Shown one piece after another: positions 49,431 through 60,117 of a DNA stretch of 64,000 nt. Positions within the stretch are counted from its first letter, which is position 1. The number at the start of each line of letters is the position of its first letter. Made by a program: the position numbers and the translations under genes. The stretch is from contig OZ234495.1 in assembly GCA_965153455.1 (NCBI GenBank), forward strand, positions 13,326,875 to 13,390,874, written 5' to 3'. Source of the DNA: Sphagnum compactum (Eukaryota; Bryophyta; Sphagnopsida; Sphagnales). Under the pieces are notes generated by a model that had not been told where the DNA came from, searched no databases, and saw only the letters and a list, made by a program, of their open reading frames with translations.

Positions 49431-50959
49431 AACGTCACAAAAGCAATGCTTTTTGAAGCATATGAAAATCTCGACTTTGGCAGGTTTCATGTGCTTGCCC
49501 CGCTCTCATTTTGGGGAGCACCCACAAAAAACTTTCAAAGTGCAACTTAAGTCGAGTTGTCAAAGAGTACATACATGCAAGAGGAGCTTGGCATTACTAT
49601 GCAAAGCACGGATTTATAAGGGGTCAGGGAATATTAAGGGAATGACTTAATTGTCAATTTTAGGAATTTTGTGCCATTCTCCCTACCCATGTAACTTAAG
49701 TTCTAAGTTATGGCCTTGAGTTATTTTCTTTCTTTAATGGATGGATAAATTTTGCCAACTCCTCACCATAAATTAGAGTGCACTTGGACAATGGAAATGG
49801 GGGAAGAGGGCTTAATTGAGTTCAGTTGTCCATTTGGAACAAGAGAAGGACTAATTAATTGCTGAGTTGACTAGTGTATTAAGGTGCAAGAATAGTTTCA
49901 ACACTTGAGAGTATTAACTTGACATTGTACTACTCCCTTCATGTTTTTTCAAAGGTGGTGGATTCATTCAACAACGACTTCCTTTTTCCTGCAATTTATT
50001 CAATTCAACAATTTTGGGCAAAAAAAATTGTGTGTGAATTTTTTACAAAAAGCAAATTCCAAAGGGAAGCAAAAGATGTACATACTACTCCAAGTCAACA
50101 TGTGTGCTAAACCAACTTTGAACGTTTGTTTATTAGGGTTTGTTTATTAGGCCAATTTTCCTTAAACATTTACCACCACCAAATTTATGAAGTCTTTGTA
50201 CACCAAAACAATTGGGTTTCTCAACAATATCTCCTATAAATACATCTCATGCACACAAATCAATTTAGTCTCTTCCCACTCTTGGTGACTCTATCCCCAT
50301 CCCATTTCTTTCTTAGATTTCTTCATAGGTATCAAGTTTGAAGTAATAAAAGCTTCAAGAAAATTAAAGAAATCATAGACACCAAGTTTGAAATACACTA
50401 GGGAAAACCAATAAGAAACCGGAGAAAGAAACCTAGCTTGAAAAATACACTAGAGGATCCGGAGAAAAAAACATTTAAAAAAAAAAACACATAAAAGGGT
50501 GAAGAAGAACCAGCACCTAAAATGGCACCTCAACCTTCTTGAAGCAAGCCTTGGGTGTAAACCAGCAGCACCTACTACACTCACTCACTCACTAGTCCCA
50601 TGGTAAAAAAAAATAAAAAAATGCCAAGTGTTTGGGATTGTCTCTCATCATTAGAATTGCCCCTAAAAAAAAATTAAGACTAGAATTAACATTAAATTAC
50701 TCCTAGTTAACATTAAATTAACTCTAAATTAAACATTTTCTCCTGTTAAATATAGCCACAAAAACAGCCCTCACACAGTGTAGCTGAATTATGAAAATGG
50801 GATATTCATGAATTCTAATAATGTGTAAAAAATATATAATGATAAATATTTGGGGGTTTGTTTTTTTAACCATGGAACCAGTATAGCCTACCATAGGTGG
50901 TCACTGCCGGTTTACCCAAGGTGGGATACTGGTTCACCCAAGGATGGTAGGTACCAGGC

Positions 50960-51289
50960 AGGGCAGGACAGGGAAGGGAAAGGAAAGGAAATGAGAGGAA
51001 TGGAAAGGAAAAGGAAGGGAAGGGAAGGGAAGGGAAAGAAAAGGAAAGTGACGGGAAGGTAAGTGGGGTCGTCAGAGAAGGGGCCAGACAGAACACGTGT
51101 CCCAGCGGGACGGAAAGTGGGGAACGCGGCAGGTGGAGTGGCAGGGAACGTAAAAGAGGAGGCAAAGAAAGGGCCAAAAAAAGAAAAGAAAGGGAAGAAA
51201 GAGACAAACGAGAGAAAGAAAGGCAACGCCAAAAGCAGAAAGGTGAAGAAAGAAAGAAAGAAAGAAAGACGAAGAAGAAGAAGAAGAAG

Positions 51290-51316
<27 letters not shown>
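50960..51316 (+). repeat. Long purine-rich tract upstream of TTL
   Basis: About 350 bases are almost all A and G on the plus strand (GGAAGGGAAGGGAA, GAAAGAAAGAAA), ending in a GA run at about 51289-51316. It is followed at 51412-51620 by a pyrimidine-rich tract. The tracts flank the likely transcription start region of TTL. Confidence 0.8.
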
Positions 51317-51320
<4 letters not shown>

Positions 51321-51409
51321 GAAAGCCACAAATCCAGCAACACGCAAATCGAATGTCCAAGCACCAAAACAAAGGAGCAAGCACATCACGAGTTTTCTCT
51401 TCCAAGTTT

Positions 51410-51620
51410 TTCCTCCTCCTCCTCCTCCTCCTCCTCCTCTCTTCTTCTCTTTTGTTCCTTGTCATCGTTGTTTCAAGTCATATATTATTCCCTGCCACTT
51501 TCTTCTTCTTCTTCTTCTTGTTGCAGTGCTTGCTTTTATTGTTATCACATTCGGCTCCATGGCTGCTCCCCTGTTGAGAGACGTCGTCGTCGTCGTCGTC
51601 GTCTTCTTCTTCTTCTTTTT
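51410..51620 (+). repeat. Pyrimidine-rich trinucleotide tracts (CTC, TTC, GTC)
   Basis: CTC units at 51412-51439, CTT units near 51501-51520, GTC units near 51581-51603 and TTC units to about 51618. They are probably in the TTL leader. A 188-codon frame that spans both tracts is low-complexity translation of repeats and is not called as a gene. Confidence 0.8.
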
Positions 51621-51722
51621 CATAGCTGAGTTTTGGACTCTGCACACAACAAGGTAGCCAGCCAGCCAACCATTGATGGAAGACGAAGAAGGCACGTGGT
51701 ATTAGCACAAAATCTGGCAACG

Positions 51723-52478
51723 GTATGTCTGTATCCTTTCGTGGGTTCTATGTGTGTGTAGTCTATTGAGTTTTGTATTGGCAAAGTGGGTGCTTTGTGT
51801 TCCATTGTTTGTTTGTCTCCTTGTGTAAGGTTTTTGCTTTATGAGTTTGTGCGTCACAGACAGACAGACAGAGACAGAGAGACAGACAAAAAGCTTTTTT
51901 TGCACTAAATGGGTGGTGATCGAATCGGATGAGGATAGAGATGTGGGTGGGTGGGTGTTCTTGTCGTGTGTGTTTTGCAGGGTTCCAGACTTGGTATTTT
52001 CCCCCCCTCCAATGGCCATGCTGCAATGGGAATAATAGGGCAATGTGGAATGAGCTTCGTGTAATTTGGGGATACGATTGTGTGGAAATCCTGTGTTGTT
52101 GCCTGTTGTATGTGATGTATGTGTGTATGTATGTATTTGGGTTATTGGAAATGCATTGAAAGCAGAGTGTGCGCGCTTGATAAGAAGAAGTGGGGGGACT
52201 GTTTCAAGATATGACACAAGTTTTGATTGTTGGAGTAAAATGACTTGAGCTAAGTAGCGAAGAATGTTTGGTCATTGGCTTGCTTCTGCTTCGGATGAGG
52301 AGTCGTCGTCGTCGTCTTCTGTCTGGGCCTTGTCCATTTTTTGATCGGGTGGGTAAGGTCAGACTGTTCTTCCGTAGCTTGCGGAGTGGGAGACGAACTC
52401 ACTCCTTCCTTGTTTTGGTAATGAGGGATGAGCTAGCTCTACTGACATTTTGGCCCATTGTGGGAAACAAGTGTGCAG
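51723..52478 (+). other. Putative 5' UTR intron of TTL
   Basis: A strong donor (CAACG/GTATGT) at 51722/51723 and a good acceptor (AAGTGTGCAG) ending at 52478 would leave a 47-base leader exon before the ATG at 52526. An alternative acceptor (TGTTTTGCAG) lies near 51980. This is inferred from splice signals only. Confidence 0.35.
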
Positions 52479-52525
52479 ACGCCAGCCAACAGTAGAGGTG
52501 GCGGAGTGAGTCAGTCAGATGCGAG

Positions 52526-55500
52526 ATGGCAGAATGTCACTCAAAGAAGACGACGACGACGACGCCGCCCGGAGCCAACAGCGGCTTCGATCTCTATGGA
52601 GGCATCATGTTCAACGGCAAGAGGGTGGGAACCACCGGGACTGGCAAGATAGATCGCTTCCAGGGATGGTCCAGTTATAACAACAACGACAGTCAAGGCA
52701 CCGCCGCCGGCGGTGAGACTCGCATTAGCAACTACCCCAAGGAGGATAGCTTTACGTATAGCTCCATTTACACTAGTGACGGCGGATTCCGAAAAGAGAG
52801 TAGTCCTCCGCAGCAGCAGGAGACGACCCATAAATCGGATTCCACAGCTCGGGTGGTTAGTAGTAGTACTAGTGGTGATGGCAGCAGCACTACTACTACT
52901 GGAGCTGGTAGTTTGCGCAATGGAAGCTTTGTAAATTGCAGCAGTCCCAGAAGATTGTCAGGTGGAGGCTGCCAGTCAGTTAGCTCCTCAATTGGTACTC
53001 GAAAATCTGCAGGAGACGGAGGAGGATCTGCATCTGAAGATGGGAGACGAAGCAGCATTGGATGTGGAGTGCCTCCGTTAGGTAATTCAGCAGCAGGTTC
53101 TTCTTCTGCTAAAGGAGCAGGGAGCACAACAGGTCTGAATTCCAATGATGCAAGCCCACCAGGCTTACCATTGCATAGCAGAAGTAGTTCTACTGAAGAG
53201 AATTTTAGGAAATATACACATAGCAGACATAGGAGACAGATGTCTGATGTGGGTGGCAGTGCAAGAGTAGATGCAGTCTTTGGTGGTGGGGAGAACAACT
53301 TTCAGACCAGCAGACAAAATTCTGTAAGTGGAGATCTCTCCTCCTCCTCCTCTGGTGGTGGTGGTGGCAGTGGTAGCAGTAGCACAGCAGCAAGCACCCC
53401 CAGAACAACAACAGGGTGTGACAGTTCCCCTTATTGGAGTAGAAGTGACAGTGATCGTTCCTCTTCCAAAGGAGGAGGGGGCGGGTCTGGAAGTTCCAGT
53501 AGTGGCGGTAGTCCCACTGTGCTCAGTCTGAAAGTAGGCAGTAGCACAAGTGCTGACTGCCCCAGCCCAAGGGCAGGTAGCAGCAGCTCTAGCAGTGGAA
53601 GCTCTCGAGGAAGCTCCCTTGCTGGGAGTCCTACTGTTGGACGCAGCAGTAGTGTCGGAAGTTTGTTTGGTAACAATATTACTTCGGTGGGAGCAAGTGC
53701 AACTGCTGAATCCAGCTCAATAGGGGCAGCACCACCCACCCGGAGTATAAGTTGCAATGCGGGGATCTTGCGTGGAGCTGGTTCAAGTGGTGGAGGGCTC
53801 TTAGTTTCAGGTAAAATTGGTGCGAATTGCATTGTAGGGTTACTGCAGAAAGCTCAAGGGCTGATATGTGTGTATCAAGTATGTGCATTCTTACAGAGGT
53901 GCTGCTGATGAGAATGTGACACCATGTGTGCAATTGTGTGCTTGGCTGGTCTGCCCTGGTAATGCAGTGTTGTATTGCCCCTGTAAGTTGTCATGCATCA
54001 AAGTCTGTGACTGCGGAGTTTGATAGACTCAAATGAACTGGGTGATGTTTCTGAGCTTGTTCTAGCATCTAATCTGCTGTAGAGATTGCCTGCAGGAGGA
54101 GGGGTTGCAAAATCAATCACAGTAAATGGAATGTGCCAGAATGGAGGGGTTCCTTCATCTCCCTGCATGGGAATCATTAGTGGGCCTGCCAACCATGCAA
54201 GAGCTTCTTCTGGAGCAGCCCCAGCTGGAACTGTCCAAGAAAAAGAAAAGGCAAATGTGAAAACAGAGGCACCCAAAGCTGCTGCAGCATCTGCAGTTCA
54301 TGGAAGGGGAAACATCTATGCTGTGGGTGAGAGTTTATTGATCAAGCGGATGCTTCAGAGCACAGATCCAGAGGAGGTGAAAAATGCAGGAAATGATCAA
54401 TATAAGAAGGGAAATTTTTCTGAAGCGCTGTCTCTCTATGACCGAGCCATTTATTTGGCACCAGGACGAGCTTCATATAAAAGCAATAGAGCTGCTGCAT
54501 TGACAGGGCTTGGGCGCTTGGCAGAGGCAGTGCAGGAATGTGAAGAGTCAATAAAACTAGACGCTTCCTATATTCGTGCCCAGCAACGACTGGTTTCTCT
54601 GTGCATCAGGTATGCAATCATTTTGACCAACTTGTCTTGCATGCACCTTATTGCCAGCAATCTTTGCTAGTGCCATAGTGAGTGTTTTTCTTTACACAAG
54701 GTTGTGGGTCATCTCAATTCTGTTCCCATGTCTCCTCTCTTTCTCCCCATTGAAATGTATCAATCTGTTAAGTCAATAGTGAATCTGATGTCAGTTCTTG
54801 GAAATCTGCAGATTAGGTCGAGTAGAAAGAGCTAAGAAGATTCTCAAGGCCTGTGGTTCACAACTGGACTCAGAGGACATCCAGCGACTTGAGAAGATTG
54901 AGAAGCACCTCCTAAAATGCTTGGAAGCCAAGAGGGCCTCAGACTGGAATACCATTGTCAGAGAAAGTGAGGCTGCCATGGTATCTGGTGCTGACTCAGC
55001 ACCTCAGGTCCGGTGGCTACCCATATGCCCCTTTTCTCCAGTGCATTTGCTCTAGCATCTTGATAGTTAAATAGAAAGTCATGCAGAGAGACAACACAAG
55101 GGCATCTGTAAGAAGTATTGTGAGAACTTTTTATGTGACATGAGTTGTGCTGGTGGGAGATGCAACATCTTTGACCCAAAAAACTGTGGATTTCTAAAAC
55201 CTGTACACCTTTTTCCAGATATTGACTTTGAAAGCAGAAGCTTTGCTAAAGCTTTGTAGACCTGAGGAAGCAGACACAGTCATAATGTCTGCTCAAAAAG
55301 TGGAGACTGCTTTAAGAAAGGCAACAGGGATGCCACCTGACACCAACATGCTGATTGTCCAAGCAGATGTTGACATGGCACTTGGAAGGTCTGTTGGTTT
55401 CCATCATAGCCATTCCAAATGGCATGGCGTTGTATTTCTTTTCTTGAGCATTCACAAAGAACTCTATACTGTTCACTAGCAGTCAATCTGGAGTCTGTAT

Positions 55501-57318
55501 ACAAGCTAATGCTACATTCATGCCTTTCTCATGTGTTGCACTCAAGCATGTCTTCGGCACACATACTAGACCCAGACTGTTCTTTTGTGCAATACTGCAG
55601 GCTAAAAAATTGATTGAATGATTGATAAGAAAACCTGGCTAGAGGAATCTGATCTACTATGGATTCTACATGTAATTTAATCCAGACAATTGGTTGTGAG
55701 CAGGTTTGATGATGCAGTAACGGCAGCAGAGAAAGCATTTCATTTTGATCCAAAGAATAGTGAGGTCTTAGCTCTGTTGAGGAGCGCACGATCTGTTGCA
55801 CTAGCCCGCACAACTGGCAATGACTTGTATAAAGCAGGCAGGATTATGGAGGCCTCTGTGGCCTATGGCCAAGGCTTACTCTCTAATCCATCCAATGCAG
55901 TTTTGCTTTGCAATCGAGCAGCCTGCAGGTCAGTTGCAATCTTTTGGGATTTCTTGGTAATGTGCACCATATGAAGTCCAAGATGTGCTTTTTGAAGTTA
56001 CCTCTGGCAAAGTTTTCTAGTCATTTTTATGACAAGTTATAAAATCGTTCTGTTCTCTGTTTCACTTGTTAGTTTCAGTTGACTGTGTTGAAAGGAAGCT
56101 TCCTTCTAGCATTTTTGTGTTGAACTCTGAAGCATATGGGGTCTATTCAAATACAGGTCAAGGCTTGGCCAGTATGAAAACGCTGTCGAAGACTGCAATG
56201 CAGCCCTTGATGCCCAGCCACATTATACAAAGGCCCTTCTACGGCGTGCTCATTCAAACTACAAGGTATAATTTCAAGTGCTACTTAATCTTGTTAAGGA
56301 AATCATTCAGGGCCTTCAACTTTCCACAGTAGTGAACTTGTTGCAGAGGGTTTTTGAGCTGCTGCCATCTATATGGACCTGCATCATCATCTCTTGTCAC
56401 CGTTGCACTGTGATGCAGTTAGAGCGGTGGGCAGATGCCCTGAGGGACTATGAAGCATTGAAAAGGGAATTGCCTGGGAATGTGGAAGTTGCAAGAGCAT
56501 TATCTGAGGTTCAATTGGCCTTTAAAAAATCTCTTGGAGAAGAAACTTATCAAATGTGGTATGGAGGTGAAGTTGGGGAAATCAGCAGCAATGATCAATT
56601 CAGGAAGGCTGTTTCATGTTCAGGTATGCATTCTGGTCAATTTTGGGTTACTGTATGGAGGAACTTTTCCTGGTTCACATGTACACAATTTCAGAGGTCT
56701 ACAGTATCCCATTGAAGGGACTTTAACACTGCAGTGACCTACCTCCAAAGGAAAATATGAAACAGAAGTACCAAATTGCAGGATGAAATCTTCTGATCCA
56801 TTCTCCAACATTTGATTCCAATAGTTTTGAGGTCATTTGTACTGTGTCCACTTCAGGGCTTGCAGTGGTGCTATTCAACACAAGATGGAGTGATCGTTGC
56901 AGACAAATGGTTCCTGTTGTTGATAAACTTTGCAAGCAGAACCGTACTGTAAAGTTTCTCCAGGTAATTTGCATTTGCCACTTCTATTGTGGATTTCTTG
57001 CTTATGAATTGTGTAAGAGCCTGCAGCAGTTGGGATCTCTTTTGGGACTAATATGCAGCAGCCCTATGAATTTATGTTCTACGAACCCTCCAGAACTTAG
57101 CAAGGGAATTGAATGTGTGCTCTGAATCACTTGAATGCATGCTCTGTTCCCTCTTTGATGTGCAGGTGGATGTGGAGGCAAACCCATTCTTGGCAAAGGC
57201 TGAGTCAGTTGATTTTGTACCGACTTTCAAGATCTATAAAGACGGCTTCAAAGTGAAAGAATTACTTGGACCCACTGAGGAAGCTCTGGAACATGCTGTC
57301 AGTCACTATAGTCTCTAG
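52526..57318 (+). CDS. TTL: TTL: TPR and thioredoxin-like scaffold protein, complete, nine exons
   Basis: Exons: 52526-53810, 54096-54609, 54812-55007, 55219-55388, 55704-55928, 56157-56265, 56419-56623, 56857-56963, 57166-57318. All introns are GT-AG and all phases agree, giving 987 residues, longer than the roughly 700 of Arabidopsis TTL proteins. Residues 1-430 are Ser/Gly-rich low complexity. TPR motifs start near residue 521 (EEVKNAGNDQYKKGNF) and return around 720-860 (LGQYENAVEDCNAAL). The last hundred residues form a thioredoxin-like fold with VPTFKIYKDG. The usual active site is WSDRC here (about 912-916), so the first Cys is lost. Family knowledge: TTL proteins are plant scaffolds for brassinosteroid signalling, osmotic stress and cellulose synthase control. 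Assignment is secure. The paralogue number cannot be given. Confidence 0.95.
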
Positions 57319-57795
57319 GCAATCGGACACACCATTGTTTGACAATGAAATATTCCGTATACTACACCTGACAATAACGGGAGCAGTACCACACCAAAGT
57401 AGAGAAAAATTCCAGATCAAATCTCAGACCATGTGTTTAGGTCCCTTGTGGGAATCCCCTTCTTTCTTTTCTGTCCTTCTGAACCCTGTTGTCTGCCTTG
57501 TGCTCTTTCCTAGATCCTTGCAGTTTTGAGTCTACTGGGTTCCAATGATTTCTTTTGATTTTTCTGTACAAGGTTCTCATTGACCAATTTGCTCATAGGC
57601 AGTGATTGAGATAGTGGCAAGTTTGCCCCATGTATAGTGAGGCAGTAAATATAATTCTCTGTTCAGTAAAAGAAGGTTGATCATTCCTCGAACACCTTGA
57701 AACCCCCAAAAACTTTAGTCATGCCACAAACCTTGATCTGGCAGCCCTGCTTGAGTGCAATTTTTGTTATAAAACATTTGCAGAGGTGGATCTCA

Positions 57796-57801
57796 AATAA
57801 A
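57796..57801 (+). terminator. Possible polyadenylation signal of TTL
   Basis: An AATAAA lies about 480 bases after the TTL stop codon on the coding strand. It is the best match in the 3' region, but plant signals are loose, so the actual site may differ. Confidence 0.35.
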
Positions 57802-58216
57802 AGATCTGAGAACAGTGTGTGGAACTGCTGTCTACAACTTTCTGGTAATTGATGGGTTTACATGAAGTCTGTTTTCAGGCCCCTTAGTGTTAGGCAGGAT
57901 GACAGACCCAGGGAATGACTTGATTCAGCCTTTGCATGGGAAGCTATTAGACTTCTGTCTCTGTATTGGAGTTCCACAGCTGTGCAGACTGATACTTCTT
58001 GTCTTCAAGTTGCGAAGGCCAAAGGCCATCCAAATGGAGCCCCTGAACTATGGTGATTGATCTGTGCAACTGTTTTGCAGATACTGATGGAGCTTCTGGG
58101 AAAAGGCAGTGCCAAGGCACCTCAATTTTGATTTCATGGGTGTTTGTCCAGGAAGTGCCTCCTACATGCTCTGGCTGCATGTTATACTTATGGCCAGAAA
58201 TTGATTGTGCTTTCTT

Positions 58217-58451
58217 GGCCTTCTCACAAAGCCTAATCCACCTAGAAAAGAAGCACAATTGCATTTGATTTTCTTTAGGTATGTTGTGGTATACTTGTGC
58301 AATAGAAGAGACAAAATTTTTGAGGACATCAGGGCCTTCTCACAAAGCCTAATCCACCTAGAAAAGAAGCACAAGTGCATTTGATTTTCTATAGGTGTGC
58401 TGTAGTGTACTTGTGCAATAGAAGAAACTAAACTTTTGAGGACATCAGAGT
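58217..58451. repeat. 116-bp tandem duplication
   Basis: Copy 1 begins GGCCTTCTCACAAAGCC at 58217 and copy 2 begins the same way at 58333. The copies share AATCCACCTAGAAAAGAAGC, ACTTGTGCAATAGAAGA and TTTGAGGACATCAG, with a few substitutions and small gaps. It lies in the TTL/TZP convergent region. Confidence 0.9.
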
Positions 58452-60117
58452 GAGAGGAGTATATCAACAGCTCACCAAGTTACAGCACAACTATTTTGTT
58501 CCAGAGATTGGAGAATTTGAAACACACTCGATCAAAGTGTAAGTGAGATGGACCACCCCTAAAGACATGTCTAGGGACCACATGTCTTCTTCATGGGCCA
58601 AAGAATCTTGAGGACATGTTTATAACCAGTCCTGAGAGGTTAAGTGGGGTTGCCTCAATTAAACTCTAGTTCTGGTCATTAATCATTCAAACTGAACCAA
58701 AACTAAGCTTTAGAACCAGAACTTGAACCAAAACATCTATTTGTATGTAACTGAAACCTGGAATCATTGTTCCAAGAGCATATGGTAAGAATCTTGTTCA
58801 ACTTAACTAGTGTTTGAATAAAAATAAAATTCCAAAAGCATATATCTTCAATAGTTAGTCATCACATTTCAAACAAATTCATCATAATCTCATGTATTGC
58901 AAATTATTGAAATGCATAAGAACAGAATTGCCAAGTTTTTGTATGATTTTCATTTTTCTCCAAACTTAAGAGTTCAATCATAGCTTTAGGATTTTATACC
59001 ACTCATAATTTACTGAGGGTTCAAGATTATATGCAATCCATCTCAAAATGATGTTTTGGTCATGAATGCCCTCGGAATTGTAGCAATTTGTGGTGTAATC
59101 GTCCAGAGTCTCTCCCTAAAGCTTCACACCAAGTCTTCCAAACCCTTCCCCCCTCCCACAAGCACAATGCACATTCTGTCCAGGCCATTTTAATGTTGCC
59201 ACTAGCATATAGTCATGGCCATGCTTCAAGATCACTTTTGTGTGCAAAACAATGAAACATCCAAATCTGTAACTTAACACTCAGATTTCTTTGATGTTTT
59301 TGCTTTTAACACAGGGTAGGCCAAGCCAAGGGCGACGTTTGGTGTGGACTTGACACATCAACTGCACTTGGGGTGACCAAGGCCTTGCACACCAGACCAA
59401 GTGATGCACAGCCCTCACTGATATTGGACCAGACTCAAGCCCAATAGGCTTGTGCCATACTGGGCTCTGCATCCAGATGTGAGGTGGCTAATGTGGTGCG
59501 GAACAAGCCCATCCCAGCATGTTGACAGTTTTTGAGGCTGATTCTGCCATGGACCAATACTGAGTCCAACAAGTTGCAAAAGAAACAATGGAAGATGCAC
59601 CAAAAGAGGGACAGGTGACCTGTATCACCTATTGACGCAGTGTGCCTGAAGACATGCACCAGCACTGTACTAAATCAAGTCTTGAATGACATGAAAATCA
59701 TCTCCTGGGCTCAATAATCTGTCTGAACACAAGGAACCAAGACAATATCATTTTGCTCAACAGTTGAGAAAACACATTATGTCCTTCAAGCCATTAAACA
59801 TCCCAACTGGTAAAAGAATAGTGTGGGCACACATGTGCAAACCTGTGCTAAGACTCCTTGGGAACTTAATGGAACAGTGACCCAGCTTCTGGGTCTGAGG
59901 CATATATTACCAATCAGAGTGAGATGGGAGACACGATCGTGCTGCTGAAACTGCCATCATGTGCACAACCTCAGGAAAGGGGAAAGGCCATCCTGACCAT
60001 CTCTGGATGTAAGGAGGCAATTTGTATGAAGGTACAGACAATTACACAGCCACATTCGATTCTATTGCTATTCATGCCAGTAACATTATGCAACACCACT
60101 GGAGAAGGACAGACTGA

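Larger units (their letters stand above)
45991..50840. other. Microsatellite-rich, less AT-rich stretch without a recognised gene
   Basis: It includes G-runs (near 46036 and 47672), a CT run (46873-46909), a GGAT run (about 47636-47660), CCAGT repeats (47799-47824), a CCCT run (48222-48250), a GA run (about 48100-48127) and a CT run near 48510. Several overlapping open frames (up to 165 codons) are made of these repeats. It could be the promoter side or a leader of an unseen transcript. No coding domain is visible. Confidence 0.45.
57319..60117. other. Convergent intergenic region between TTL and the TZP-like gene
   Basis: It contains both 3' UTRs and an unassigned middle part. Apart from the tandem duplication at 58217-58451, no element is evident. 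The open frames at 57947-58467 and 59281-59665 lack domains. Confidence 0.5.

Noticed and set aside
49149-49650. 133- and 134-codon plus-strand frames
   Set aside because: The peptides repeat with the minisatellite unit, so the open frames come from the array.
51063-51629. 188-codon plus-strand frame and 199-codon minus-strand frame over the purine and pyrimidine tracts
   Set aside because: Both are translations of low-complexity repeats upstream of TTL, with no domain and with overlapping frames on both strands.
53811-53908. Extension of TTL exon 1 to the stop at 53908
   Set aside because: A good donor at 53811 joins in phase to exon 2 (54096) and continues the known family sequence. Readthrough would give a protein lacking the TPR and thioredoxin parts, though intron retention cannot be excluded.
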